Part shown: in pieces, positions 24,028-32,690 of the stretch
Layout of the letters: each line of letters begins with the position of its first letter
Numbering within the stretch: position 1 is the first letter of the stretch
Assembly: GCA_051027215.1 (NCBI GenBank)
Contig: JBPCXR010000331.1
Coordinates: forward strand, 1-40,626
From: CALHVX01 sp051027215
GTDB lineage: Bacteria > Pseudomonadota > Gammaproteobacteria > Pseudomonadales > Azotimanducaceae
Reading direction: 5' to 3'
DNA length: 40,626 bases
Notes under the pieces: model-generated
Told to the model about the DNA's origin: nothing
What the model saw: the letters and a program-made list of their open reading frames with translations, nothing else
Database searches by the model: none
Position numbers and translations under genes: made by a program

Positions 24028-26112
24028 ATGTGGATCGGCAGAGTGTCGAGATGGGCGGGTGGCCGCCCGCTGTACCGGGGTGCTTGGCTGCTGGCCATGG
24101 GTCAGGTACTGGTAGCAGCAAACGTGGCTCAGGCCGAACAGGCCGAGAGCACGGACCGACAAATCGAAGAGATCGAAGTCATCGGCTCCCGCAGCGTGAT
24201 CGACTTGCTCGGCGCGGTGGGCAGCACGACCGTGGTCGACTCCCAGGCCATAGAGCGCACCGGCGCGCTGCACATAAACGAAACGGCCGTGCGGGCGCCT
24301 GGAGTCTGGGTCTCCCGAGGTAGTGGCCAGGAGCATCTCACTGCCATCCGCTCGGCGGTGCTAACCGGGCCCGGCGCCTGTGGTGCCTTCGCGTTTCTGG
24401 AAGACGGCGTGCCCATTCGTCCGAGTGGCTTCTGCAACGTCAATAACCTCTTCGAGCTCAACACCGAGCAGGCCCAGCGGATTGAGTTTATGCGCGGGCC
24501 GGCCAGCGCGGTGTTGGGTGGCAATGCATTGCGAGGCGCGGTAAACGTCATCAGCGCGGTGCCTGAGTCCACCCAGTTGCGCATGGAGGGAGGCTCTAAC
24601 GATTTTTACCGGGTTGGTCTGCTGACGGGCACCCGGTATGGCGATCAGAGCTTGGGTCTTGCCGTGCACAGCGATCACTCGGGAGGCTATCGGGATGACA
24701 CCGGATATGGGCAACAGAAGTTGAACCTAACCCATCGGCTCAACGTGGGTGAATGGACGGTGCTTAACACCCTCAGTGGCACGCTGTTGAATCAGGAAAC
24801 CGGGGGTTTTGTCGTGGGCGATGACGCCTATGACGACAGTCAGTTGCGCAAAACCAATCCGAACCCGGAAGCTTATCGCGATGCCTGGGCGCTACGTGCA
24901 GCCAGCCACTGGCAGCGCGGCGCTATTTCTATCACGCCCTATGCCCGCCGTTCGCGCATGGAGTTTCTGCAGCACTTTCTGCCGGGTCAGCCGTTGGAGA
25001 AAAACGAACAAACTAGCGCTGGTGTGATCGGCCGCTACGGTTTTGAGCGCAATGCCATCAGTGGTTCGGTGGGGTTGCAGGCTGAACTCATGCGCGGCTC
25101 TTTGAAAGAGGATCAAGCTGGCCCCACCGTGGGTTCAGCCTTTTTGGTGGAGACCCGTCCTTCGGGACTGCACTACGACTACGATGTTGACAGCACCATG
25201 CTTGCCGCCTTCGCTGATGTGAACTGGGACTTCGCTGAGCAGTGGCGCTTGGAACACAGCTTGCGGCTGGAGTGGCTAGATTACGACTACGACAACAATG
25301 GGCTGGTCGGCAACACTCGCGAAGACGGCAGCACCTGTGGTTTTGGTGGCTGTCGCTACACCCGACCGGCGAGCCGGGACGACGACTTTACTGACCTCGC
25401 TGGCCGGCTCGGCGTAGTCCGTGAGCTGGGCGCCGGGGAGGCTTACGCCATGTTCGGCAGCGGCTTTCGGGCACCCCAAGCGACAGAGCTGTATCGCTTG
25501 CAGAACGGCCAGCTGGTCACCGACCTCGACAGCGAGTCGCTGCTGTCGTTGGAGGTGGGCTACAAAGTGCAAAACTGGTCGCTGGCGGTATACCAACAGA
25601 AAGTTCGCAATTTGATCTTTCGAGACTCAGAGGGGTTCAACGTTAGCGATGGCGAAACCAAGTCCCTCGGCGCCGAGTTTGCTTGGCAAGGATCGCTGGG
25701 TCGCCATCGGTTTGATGTTGCTGCCACCTATGCCCGCCATGAATATGACTTCACCACCATCGTGGGCTTTGGTGAACAGATCGACGATGGCAATGACGTA
25801 GACACAGCGCCGCGTTGGTTGGGCAGTGCTCGCTGGGGGATGGATCTGACCGCCGCGCTTAGCTTCGAAGCAGAAGTGGTGCATGTGGATGAGCATTACA
25901 CCAATGCGTCAAACACTGCGCGCTACGACGGGCACTGGCTGGTGAACTGGCGCGGTGAGTATGTGCTGAACGACTCTGTCAGGATATTTGCAAGAATTCA
26001 CAACCTGCTGGACGAACGCTATGCCGATCGGGCGGATTTTGCCTTTGGCAACGAGCGTTACTTCCCTGGTATGTCGCGCCAGTTCTACTTAGGGCTGAGC
26101 TGGCGCCCATAG
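24028..26112 (+). CDS. TonB-dependent outer-membrane receptor
   Basis: 694 residues from ATG 24028, preceded by GGAGAG; this start lies 43 bp after the giant gene. The signal peptide ends near VAANVAQA (residue ~36). IEEIEVIGSR just after it is the usual site of a TonB box/plug start. The plug (about 45-170) contains ETAVRAPGVWVSRGSGQEH, FLEDGVPIRP and RIEFMRGPASAVLGGNALRG. The rest is a 22-strand-type barrel ending in RIHNLLDERYADRAD and a terminal strand RQFYLGLSWRP. Two plug cysteines (GACGAF near 117 and GFCNVN near 136) and a barrel-loop pair (STCGFGGC) may form disulphides. Such receptors import siderophores, cobalamin, nickel, sugars or other large ligands with energy from TonB-ExbBD. 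The ligand cannot be assigned; the operon position suggests a link with the surface proteins. Confidence 0.92.
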   Translation: MWIGRVSRWAGGRPLYRGAWLLAMGQVLVAANVAQAEQAESTDRQIEEIEVIGSRSVIDLLGAVGSTTVVDSQAIERTGALHINETAVRAPGVWVSRGSGQEHLTAIRSAVLTGPGACGAFAFLEDGVPIRPSGFCNVNNLFELNTEQAQRIEFMRGPASAVLGGNALRGAVNVISAVPESTQLRMEGGSNDFYRVGLLTGTRYGDQSLGLAVHSDHSGGYRDDTGYGQQKLNLTHRLNVGEWTVLNTLSGTLLNQETGGFVVGDDAYDDSQLRKTNPNPEAYRDAWALRAASHWQRGAISITPYARRSRMEFLQHFLPGQPLEKNEQTSAGVIGRYGFERNAISGSVGLQAELMRGSLKEDQAGPTVGSAFLVETRPSGLHYDYDVDSTMLAAFADVNWDFAEQWRLEHSLRLEWLDYDYDNNGLVGNTREDGSTCGFGGCRYTRPASRDDDFTDLAGRLGVVRELGAGEAYAMFGSGFRAPQATELYRLQNGQLVTDLDSESLLSLEVGYKVQNWSLAVYQQKVRNLIFRDSEGFNVSDGETKSLGAEFAWQGSLGRHRFDVAATYARHEYDFTTIVGFGEQIDDGNDVDTAPRWLGSARWGMDLTAALSFEAEVVHVDEHYTNASNTARYDGHWLVNWRGEYVLNDSVRIFARIHNLLDERYADRADFAFGNERYFPGMSRQFYLGLSWRP

Positions 26113-26126
26113 GGCGCTACGCTTTA

Positions 26127-26152
26127 AGGCTGGCGAGCAGTTCTGCCAGCCT
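26127..26152 (+). terminator. Terminator-like hairpin after the TonB-dependent receptor gene
   Basis: AGGCTGGC (26127-26134) and GCCAGCCT (26145-26152) form a perfect 8-bp GC-rich stem with a 10-base loop, 14 bases after the receptor stop codon. The U-tract is poor. It probably closes the DUF11/receptor operon and separates it from ppnN. Confidence 0.5.
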
Positions 26153-26238
26153 GTGACCTTGCCCGGCATTCGCGCTCAGGCAACTGAGCTATGATTCTCT
26201 GGCCCTCACGACGGGGGTGATTGCATACCAGGATCCCC

Positions 26239-27696
26239 ATGTCAGAACCCACGCCCAAGCCACCCGCAGTGCTGCCCACTGCTACCACCATGACTCGTGA
26301 CGGCTCGCCGGCGCACACCTTGCCCCCCGCCACCCGGGATGCTCAGGTTGGTCCGCGCGGCTCACTGGAGCTGTTGTCTCGGCGCGAAGTGGAAGCGCTC
26401 ACCAACAACGCGCATCCGCGTCGGCTGTTCGAGCTGTTCCGGGATTGTGCGTTAGCGGTCTTGAACACCGGTAGCGAGTCCGATGACGCGGCTTTGATCT
26501 TTGATTCTTACAAAGACTTTGAGGTGCAGATTACGCGTCGCACTCGAGGCTTGAAGCTGGTGATCAAAAACGCTCCAGCGACCGCCTTCGTTGAAGGCCG
26601 CATGATCGAGGGTATTCGTCAGCATCTGTTTTCCGTGCTGCGCGACATCGTTTACATCGGCACTGAAGTACAAAGCGGGACGCGCTTCGATCTCAGTACC
26701 GGCGCTGGAATCACCGATGCGGTGTTCCACATACTGAAACAGGCGCGAGTCCTGAACCCAGACATTGCGCCGAATCTCATCGTTTGTTGGGGCGGTCACT
26801 CTATTGCCCGGGATGAGTACGAGTACACCAAGGAAGTGGGATATCACCTTGGCCTGCGTAGCTTCGATATCTGTACCGGCTGCGGACCGGGAGCTATGAA
26901 AGGCCCGATGAAGGGGGCAGCAGTGGGCCATGCTAAGCAGCGGCGCCAAATTGCCCGCTACGTTGGCTTAACCGAGCCCGGCATCATAGCCGCTGAGCCA
27001 CCGAATCCGATGGTCAATCAGCTGGTAATTCTGCCTGACATCGAGAAGCGATTAGAGGCGTTTCTGCGCCTGGGCCACGGCATCGTCGTGTTCCCGGGTG
27101 GGGCTGGCACGGCAGAAGAAATACTGTATTTGCTTGGCGTGCTGTTGGACCCTGCTAACGAGCGTCAGCAATTGCCTCTAGTCTTCACCGGCCCGGCGGC
27201 GTCTGCTGAATACTGGTCACGCATGGATCAGTTTTTGCGCTTGGCCTTGGGTGAAGAAGTTGCCCAGATGTATCAGATAATCGTCGGCGATGCTGCCGGC
27301 GTAGGTCAGGCTATGGGTCAGGCATTGCAGAAGGTAAAACGCCAACGTCGTCGCGACGGCGATGCGTACTACTTTAATTGGCTGTTGAAGGTCCCTGAGG
27401 ACCATCAGCGCCCATTTGAAGCCACCCACGACTCGGTGCGTGCATTACAGTTGGGTCGTGACGTGCCGGCACACGAGCTAGCGGTGAGTTTGCGTAGAGC
27501 GTTCTCAGCGATCGTTGCTGGCAACGTTAAAGCTGAGGGCATTCGTCGTATTGAGGAGCACGGTCCGTTTGACTTGTGCAGCGATGCCGTCATCGCTGAT
27601 GCGTTGGATGACTTGTTGCGCACTTTCGTTGCTGCCGGGCGCATGAAACTGGCCAGTAGCACTTATGAACCTTGCTATCGCGTGGTGCGTTGTTGA
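26239..27696 (+). CDS. ppnN: Nucleotide 5'-monophosphate nucleosidase PpnN (YgdH, LOG family)
   Basis: 485 residues from ATG 26239, five bases after AGGA; an upstream TTG at 26221 is less likely. The central LOG (lysine decarboxylase-like) domain carries GGHSIARDEYEYTKEVGYHL, TGCGPGAMKGPMKGA and the nucleotide-binding PGGAGTAEE motif (near residue 286). It is flanked by N- and C-terminal domains, as in E. coli PpnN (454 residues) and unlike the short LOG proteins. The enzyme cleaves purine and pyrimidine nucleoside monophosphates to base and ribose 5-phosphate, and E. coli PpnN is activated by (p)ppGpp, linking nucleotide salvage to stress. The N-terminus here is about 30 residues longer and proline/threonine-rich. 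Its stop codon overlaps the likely ccmA start. Confidence 0.93.
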   Translation: MSEPTPKPPAVLPTATTMTRDGSPAHTLPPATRDAQVGPRGSLELLSRREVEALTNNAHPRRLFELFRDCALAVLNTGSESDDAALIFDSYKDFEVQITRRTRGLKLVIKNAPATAFVEGRMIEGIRQHLFSVLRDIVYIGTEVQSGTRFDLSTGAGITDAVFHILKQARVLNPDIAPNLIVCWGGHSIARDEYEYTKEVGYHLGLRSFDICTGCGPGAMKGPMKGAAVGHAKQRRQIARYVGLTEPGIIAAEPPNPMVNQLVILPDIEKRLEAFLRLGHGIVVFPGGAGTAEEILYLLGVLLDPANERQQLPLVFTGPAASAEYWSRMDQFLRLALGEEVAQMYQIIVGDAAGVGQAMGQALQKVKRQRRRDGDAYYFNWLLKVPEDHQRPFEATHDSVRALQLGRDVPAHELAVSLRRAFSAIVAGNVKAEGIRRIEEHGPFDLCSDAVIADALDDLLRTFVAAGRMKLASSTYEPCYRVVRC

Positions 27697-28316
27697 GCGA
27701 CGCTGCACCACTGCTACAGCTCAGCGGCTTCGGCGCCCAGCGCGCCGGAGATGTGCTGTTCGCCGGCCTAGACTTCAGTGTAGAAGCAGGCCAGTGTTGG
27801 GCTTTGAGCGGGCCGAACGGCAGCGGTAAAACAACGCTTCTGCGAAGCGTCGCGGGTCTCTTTGCCGACTATGACGGCGTGCTCGAATGCACCGGCAGCG
27901 CCTATCTTGGGCACAAAGCGGGCATACCCCGATTGCTCCCGATCGTCGAGGGCCTACGCTGGTACCAACGACTGCTGGGTAGTCGGCAGGATCTGTCAGC
28001 GCTGCTGCGCAGCGTGGGCTTGGCGGGTTACGAGCACGTGGCTGCAAACGAGCTTTCCGCAGGTCAACTGCGGCGGGCGGCGCTCGCCAGACTGCAGCTA
28101 CAGGATGCCCCTGTTTGGTTGTTAGACGAGCCCTACACGGCACTGGACCCACAAGGTCAGGCCCTGGTAGATGAGCTAATTCGCCAGCACTGCAGCAAAG
28201 GCGGCGCAGTCGTCGCAGCCACCCATCAGCCACTCGCGGTGGCGCCACACGATCCGCTGCAGACCCAAGTCATCGAAGGCAGCATGCGTTTAGAAAGGCT
28301 GCTGCTCAATGTTTAG
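27693..28316 (+). CDS. ccmA: Heme exporter ATP-binding protein CcmA
   Basis: 207 residues if started at TTG 27693, which overlaps the ppnN stop (TTGA); no ATG or GTG gives a standard-length protein. Walker A is GPNGSGKTT (near residue 40), the signature is NELSAGQLRRAALARL (near 120), and Walker B is VWLLDEPYTALD (near 142). CcmA is the cytoplasmic ATPase of the CcmABCD complex; its ATP hydrolysis releases holo-CcmE from CcmC/CcmD rather than pumping heme itself. Length and motif spacing match the family (about 205 residues). First gene of the ccmABCDEFGHI cluster, and translationally linked to ppnN. Confidence 0.93.
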   Translation: MSDAAPLLQLSGFGAQRAGDVLFAGLDFSVEAGQCWALSGPNGSGKTTLLRSVAGLFADYDGVLECTGSAYLGHKAGIPRLLPIVEGLRWYQRLLGSRQDLSALLRSVGLAGYEHVAANELSAGQLRRAALARLQLQDAPVWLLDEPYTALDPQGQALVDELIRQHCSKGGAVVAATHQPLAVAPHDPLQTQVIEGSMRLERLLLNV

Positions 28317-29079
28317 CGCAGAACGGGCAAGTGCAGATCAAGATAGCGGCAACCGGCAGGGTGCTGAGCAGACTAGCGCCGCCCGCTCCAGTATCTCGGG
28401 AGTCGCGGTGTCGCGGCCGTTTCTGGCAGAGTTTCGCCGCACCCTCGCAGATCTTGCTGCTGCACCAGCTGACATCTTGAATCCACTGGTGTTTCTGTTT
28501 CTCGGAGTCACCCTGTTCGCCATCGGTTTCGGCGGCGATCTCCAACAGCTTGGGGATTTTGCGCCGATCGTGATCTGGGTGCTGGTGTTGTTGTCGAACC
28601 TTTTGTCGCTGGACAGCCTGTTTCGTCGCGACCTTGAAGACGGCAGCCTAGAACAGCTGGTGTTGCTGGCGAATCCGGGTTTCCTCGGGGTGTTGGGCAA
28701 GTTATTCGCCCATTGGTTGTTGCTCGGTAGCGCGCTCTGTGTACTCGCACCCGTAGCCGCGCTGTCATTAAATATGCCCACGGAGGCACTGGGCGTGCTG
28801 CTGTTGACGGTATTGCTGGGATCCCCAGCGCTAACCTTGATTGGTAGTGTCGGCGCAGCATTGACCGTCGGTCTGGGCCGTAGCGGCGTTTTGCTGGCGC
28901 TGCTGGTACTGCCGTTTTACGTACCTGTTCTCATATTTGCCGCGAGTGCCATCACAGCAGCCGCGCAAGGACTGGATCACAGTGCAGGTCTTTACTGGTT
29001 GGCTGCACTGACGTTGCTCGCGCTTACCCTGTCGCCCTTTGCGGTGCAGGCGGCATTGAAGATCGGCGTCGACGCCTAG
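28309..29079 (+). CDS. ccmB: Heme exporter membrane protein CcmB
   Basis: 256 residues from ATG 28309, overlapping the end of ccmA by 8 bases. After a polar ~35-residue N-terminal extension absent from typical 220-residue CcmB proteins, the family core begins at FLAEFRRTLADLAAAPADIL. It continues through six predicted membrane helices, with the conserved loop FRRDLEDGSLEQLVLL between helices 2 and 3. CcmB is the membrane partner of CcmA in the CcmABCD complex. The extension could be avoided only if translation began at an internal codon such as the GTG in GVAVSRPFL; the overlap with ccmA argues for ATG 28309. Confidence 0.92.
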   Translation: MFSAERASADQDSGNRQGAEQTSAARSSISGVAVSRPFLAEFRRTLADLAAAPADILNPLVFLFLGVTLFAIGFGGDLQQLGDFAPIVIWVLVLLSNLLSLDSLFRRDLEDGSLEQLVLLANPGFLGVLGKLFAHWLLLGSALCVLAPVAALSLNMPTEALGVLLLTVLLGSPALTLIGSVGAALTVGLGRSGVLLALLVLPFYVPVLIFAASAITAAAQGLDHSAGLYWLAALTLLALTLSPFAVQAALKIGVDA

Positions 29080-29198
29080 CCATTCGCTCGCGTTAGCTTT
29101 CGATTGTACAAAAGTGCGCGTGAAAAGCGGTGACATCGGCTGGGCCTAGTGGTCCAAACAGGGGATAATCGCCGCCGAATTTGAGGGTCCATCAGGGT

Positions 29199-30011
29199 AT
29201 GGCAGTTCAACAGCAGTCTGCGTTGCAACGCTTGTGGCACAAGCTGGGGTCTCCGCGCTGGTTTTACCAGATCACTGGACCTTGGGCGGCCATCCTCGGT
29301 TTCCTGGCGCTGCTGCTGTTGCTAACCGGCACAGTTTGGGGCTTGGCATTTGCGCCCCCAGACTATCAACAGGGCAATAGCTTCCGCATTATCTACCTGC
29401 ACGTTCCAGCAGCCATCCTCGCGCAATCCGCCTATATGCTCATGGGCGCAGCCGGAGTGCTGCTGCTGGTGTGGCGCATGAAGCTAGCCGATGTGGCGTT
29501 AAAGTCTGCAGTGCCATTCGGTATGTCTATGGCTGCATTGGCCCTGGCCACTGGCGCCATTTGGGGCAAGCCCACCTGGGGCGCGTGGTGGGTGTGGGAC
29601 GCGCGCACCACCTCCACATTAGTGTTGCTGTTTTTGTATTTTGGAATGTATGCGCTGCGTGAGTCCATCGCCCGACCAGAGGCAGCAGGGCGAGCCTGTG
29701 CAGTACTGGCGATTGTCGGGTTGATCAACATCCCCATCATTAAGTACTCCGTCGATTGGTGGCTGACCTTGCATCAAAGCAGCACGTTTAAATTGACCGA
29801 GCGCCCAGCCATGCCTGCGGCAATGTATCTGCCGCTACTGGTTAACGTACTTGGCGGCTACTGCCTGTTCGGCGCGCTGCTGCTTGGGCGCATGCGGCTG
29901 GAGGTGCTAAAGCGCGAAGAGAACACTCGCTGGGTGCGAGAGACTTTGCAGCGTACACAGCACCAGGTGGACGATGCTGGCCTTGTAGAGCCGCCGGAGG
30001 CGGCGGCATGA
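29199..30011 (+). CDS. ccmC: Heme-handling protein CcmC
   Basis: 270 residues from ATG 29199. It has six membrane helices and the tryptophan-rich WWD motif WGAWWVWDARTTS, flanked by histidines in IIYLHVPAAIL and TLHQSSTF that coordinate heme in the family. CcmC loads heme onto CcmE in the periplasm. Unlike the rest of the cluster, it is separated from ccmB by a 119-bp gap. That gap contains a GATAAT (29164-29169) but no matching -35, so an internal promoter is possible but unproven. The downstream gene ccmD overlaps its stop (ATGA). Confidence 0.95.
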   Translation: MAVQQQSALQRLWHKLGSPRWFYQITGPWAAILGFLALLLLLTGTVWGLAFAPPDYQQGNSFRIIYLHVPAAILAQSAYMLMGAAGVLLLVWRMKLADVALKSAVPFGMSMAALALATGAIWGKPTWGAWWVWDARTTSTLVLLFLYFGMYALRESIARPEAAGRACAVLAIVGLINIPIIKYSVDWWLTLHQSSTFKLTERPAMPAAMYLPLLVNVLGGYCLFGALLLGRMRLEVLKREENTRWVRETLQRTQHQVDDAGLVEPPEAAA

Positions 30012-30238
30012 GCGGCTTTCGCTTTGACAGTCTGGCTGCGCTGTTCGCTATGGAAGGCCACGGTTTTTTTGTTTGGCTCTGTGTTGCCCTCGCAGTCATT
30101 GTGGTGTTTGCCAACGTTTATACGTTGCGCCGCGCGCGGCGAATATTTTTGCGTGACGCCAGAGCTCGTCTGGCCCGCCGGGAAGCTCGGCTGGCGACGC
30201 CGACCCAAATCGATCCTGCAACGGGGAACCCCATTTAA
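30008..30238 (+). CDS. ccmD: Heme exporter accessory protein CcmD
   Basis: 76 residues, starting in an ATGA overlap with ccmC. It has one membrane helix (about 20-40, HGFFVWLCVALAVIVVFANV) followed by a basic cytoplasmic tail with RRARRIFLRDARARLARRE. Small size, single helix and charged tail are the hallmarks of CcmD, which helps release holo-CcmE from CcmC. Gene position is the strongest support. Confidence 0.92.
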   Translation: MSGFRFDSLAALFAMEGHGFFVWLCVALAVIVVFANVYTLRRARRIFLRDARARLARREARLATPTQIDPATGNPI

Positions 30239-30693
30239 TGCACCCTAAACGCCGAAACCGACTGCTTGCGGTAACGTTCATTCTGTTGGGTGCGAGCGCG
30301 ACCATTGCGCTGGTGTTGTCTGCGCTGAACGAAAACCTCAATCTGTTTTATCCGCCGGATCAGGTGGTCGCTGGTGCCGCACCGATAGATACGCGGATAC
30401 GTGCAGGTGGCATGGTCAAGTCCGGTAGCGTGGAGCGTGATCCGAACAGCTTAGAAGTGCGTTTTGTCGTCTCAGACTTTCAGGGCTCGGACTTCCCCGT
30501 GCGCTTTAACGGCATCCTTCCGGATCTGTTCCGCGAAGGTCAGGGTATTCTCGTGCAAGGCGAACTGCAGTCCAGCGGTGAGTTTGCGGCCGATGAGGTA
30601 CTCGCCAAGCACGATGAGAACTACATGCCGCCGGAGCTTGCCGGCATGGCCCCGCAAAACGAAGCGAGCGCTGAGGGAGAGGGCGGAGGATGA
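30238..30693 (+). CDS. ccmE: Periplasmic heme chaperone CcmE
   Basis: 151 residues; its ATG shares one base with the ccmD stop. An N-terminal anchor (LLAVTFILLGASATIALVL) precedes an OB-fold periplasmic domain. The heme-binding motif is HDENY, with the covalent-linkage histidine at residue 125 and the tyrosine at 129. VKSGSVERDPNSLEVRFVV and FNGILPDLFREGQGILVQG are family-typical. CcmE carries heme covalently from CcmC to CcmF. A short acidic C-terminal tail follows. Its stop overlaps the ccmF start. Confidence 0.96.
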   Translation: MHPKRRNRLLAVTFILLGASATIALVLSALNENLNLFYPPDQVVAGAAPIDTRIRAGGMVKSGSVERDPNSLEVRFVVSDFQGSDFPVRFNGILPDLFREGQGILVQGELQSSGEFAADEVLAKHDENYMPPELAGMAPQNEASAEGEGGG

Positions 30694-32690
30694 TCCCTGA
30701 AGCAGGTCACGCAGCGGCCATCGTTGCCTTTGTGTTGAGCATATTGCTGGCGCTGGTCGGCCTAGTTGGCGCAGCTCGGCGTGACCTGGTGCTCAGCCGC
30801 GCCACCGGCTCTTTGGCAGCCGGGCAGTGGGTGTTCGCAGCGGTTGCCTTTGCAGCCCTCACCTATGCCTTTGTCACCGACGACTTCAGCGTGGCTTACG
30901 TTGCCGAAAACTCCAACAGCCTATTGCCCTGGTACTACAAGGTCAGCGCTGTGTGGGGTGCTCATGAAGGCTCGTTCCTACTGTGGATCCTGGTCATGGC
31001 GAGCTGGCTCCTGGCAGTAGCGCTGCGTGGTCAATACCTGCCTTTCGACATTCGTGCGCGGGTGTTGGGGGTCATGGGTCTGCTGCAGACGGGATTCTTA
31101 AGCTTTCTCTTGTTTACCAGCAATCCGTTTGAGCGGTTGTTGCCACTGGCGCCCGCCGATGGTGCAGACTTGAACCCGCTGCTGCAGGACTTCGGGCTGA
31201 TCGTTCATCCACCACTGCTATACATCGGTTACGTGGGTTTTTCGGTCGCCTTTTCTTTTGCAGTAGCAGCTTTGTTGTCTGGGCGCTTGGATGCTGCTTG
31301 GGCGCGTTGGTCACGACCCTGGACTAATGTCGCCTGGGCTTTCTTGACCGTTGGGATCGCTCTTGGTAGCTGGTGGGCGTACTACGAGCTGGGTTGGGGC
31401 GGCTGGTGGTTCTGGGACCCGGTTGAGAACTCTTCTTTCATGCCTTGGCTCGCCGGTACGGCGTTAGTGCATTCTCTGGCGGTATCAGAAAAGCGCGGTA
31501 CCTTTAAGAGCTGGACCGTGTTGCTGGCGCTAACCGTGTTCAGCCTAAGTCTGTTGGGCGCATTCATCGTTCGTAGCGGCGTGCTGACCTCAGTACATGC
31601 GTTTGCGGTAGACCCGACTCGCGGCCTATTCATCCTGGGTTTCTTGGGATTGGTTGTCGGCGGCTCGTTAACCCTCTATGCCTTGCGAGCGTCTCTGATT
31701 CGGTCTGCCGCCAACTACAGCTGGTTGAGTCGCGAAGCCTTCATGTTGATCAACAATGTGTTGCTGGTGGTGGCCATGGCTTTGGTGTTGTTGGGTACGC
31801 TGTATCCGCTGGCCTATGAGGCGCTGACTGGCGGCGACAAGATCAGCGTTGGCGTGCCCTATTTCAATGCGGGTTTTGTGCCGCTGATGATCGTGCTGGC
31901 GTTGGCCTTAGGTCTTGCCCCAATGCTGCGTTGGAAACGCACCGAGGCTCGTCTTTTGTGGCAGCGCTCGCTGCTGCCCCTAGGGTTGTCAATCGTGTTG
32001 GGCATTGCCTTGCCACTGGTGTTTACGGGCGCGCTGGATTGGCGTGTTGCGTTGACCTTCCTGTTAGGAGGATGGATCATCGCCAGCCAGCTGTCGGATT
32101 GGTTGCGCGGTGGCCTGCGCGGGCGTCGCCCGGCTTATTTGGGTATGGCGATCGCGCACTGCGGGTTTGCGCTGTGTCTGCTTGGCGCGGGGCTGACATC
32201 CTTGCTGTCATTTGAGCGGGACGTGCGCTTAGCACCAGGGGAGGCAGCTGAGGTCGGAGACTACCGTTTTGCGTTCTCAGGGACTCAGCAGATCACCGGA
32301 GCGAACTACCTAGCGAATCAAGGCGAATTTCTGGTGACGCCAAAAGATGCCGGCGCCCAAGCTCCTGGTGTTCGTCTGACCCCAGAGAAACGCCGGTACA
32401 TGGCTCGGGGCAGTGTTATGACCGAGGCGGCAATCGATGCTGGGCTGTTCCGAGATCTCTACGTATCGCTCGGCGAAGTGGTTGATGCCAAGGCCGATGC
32501 CTGGGCAATCCGTATACAGGTAAAGCCGTTTGTGCGCTTCATTTGGCTCGGTGCACTGCTTATGGCGCTTGGCGGCTTGCTGGCTATCTTTGATCCCCGC
32601 TACCGACGCCTGCGGCAGCGGGTGACTGCGCAGACCGACGCTGTGCCTGTGCCCGGCGACATAGACCAGGCTGCGACGGGCTCGGTATGA
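30690..32690 (+). CDS. ccmF: Cytochrome c heme lyase subunit CcmF
   Basis: 666 residues, with an ATGA overlap at the start. It is a polytopic inner-membrane protein with the signature segments WGAHEGSFLLWILV, HPPLLYIGYVGF and the WWD motif WGGWWFWDPVENSSFMPWL. A large periplasmic domain near the C-terminus starts around FERDVRLAPGEAAEVGDYRF, then comes a last helix. CcmF takes heme from CcmE and, with CcmH and CcmI, forms the thioether bonds to CXXCH sites of apocytochromes. Length and motifs are typical. Its stop overlaps the ccmG start. Confidence 0.97.
   Translation: MIPEAGHAAAIVAFVLSILLALVGLVGAARRDLVLSRATGSLAAGQWVFAAVAFAALTYAFVTDDFSVAYVAENSNSLLPWYYKVSAVWGAHEGSFLLWILVMASWLLAVALRGQYLPFDIRARVLGVMGLLQTGFLSFLLFTSNPFERLLPLAPADGADLNPLLQDFGLIVHPPLLYIGYVGFSVAFSFAVAALLSGRLDAAWARWSRPWTNVAWAFLTVGIALGSWWAYYELGWGGWWFWDPVENSSFMPWLAGTALVHSLAVSEKRGTFKSWTVLLALTVFSLSLLGAFIVRSGVLTSVHAFAVDPTRGLFILGFLGLVVGGSLTLYALRASLIRSAANYSWLSREAFMLINNVLLVVAMALVLLGTLYPLAYEALTGGDKISVGVPYFNAGFVPLMIVLALALGLAPMLRWKRTEARLLWQRSLLPLGLSIVLGIALPLVFTGALDWRVALTFLLGGWIIASQLSDWLRGGLRGRRPAYLGMAIAHCGFALCLLGAGLTSLLSFERDVRLAPGEAAEVGDYRFAFSGTQQITGANYLANQGEFLVTPKDAGAQAPGVRLTPEKRRYMARGSVMTEAAIDAGLFRDLYVSLGEVVDAKADAWAIRIQVKPFVRFIWLGALLMALGGLLAIFDPRYRRLRQRVTAQTDAVPVPGDIDQAATGSV

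Noticed and set aside
29101..29170. Promoter for ccmC from TTGTAC or GATAAT.
   Set aside because: The two elements are about 54 bases apart and neither has a partner at 16-18 bases.
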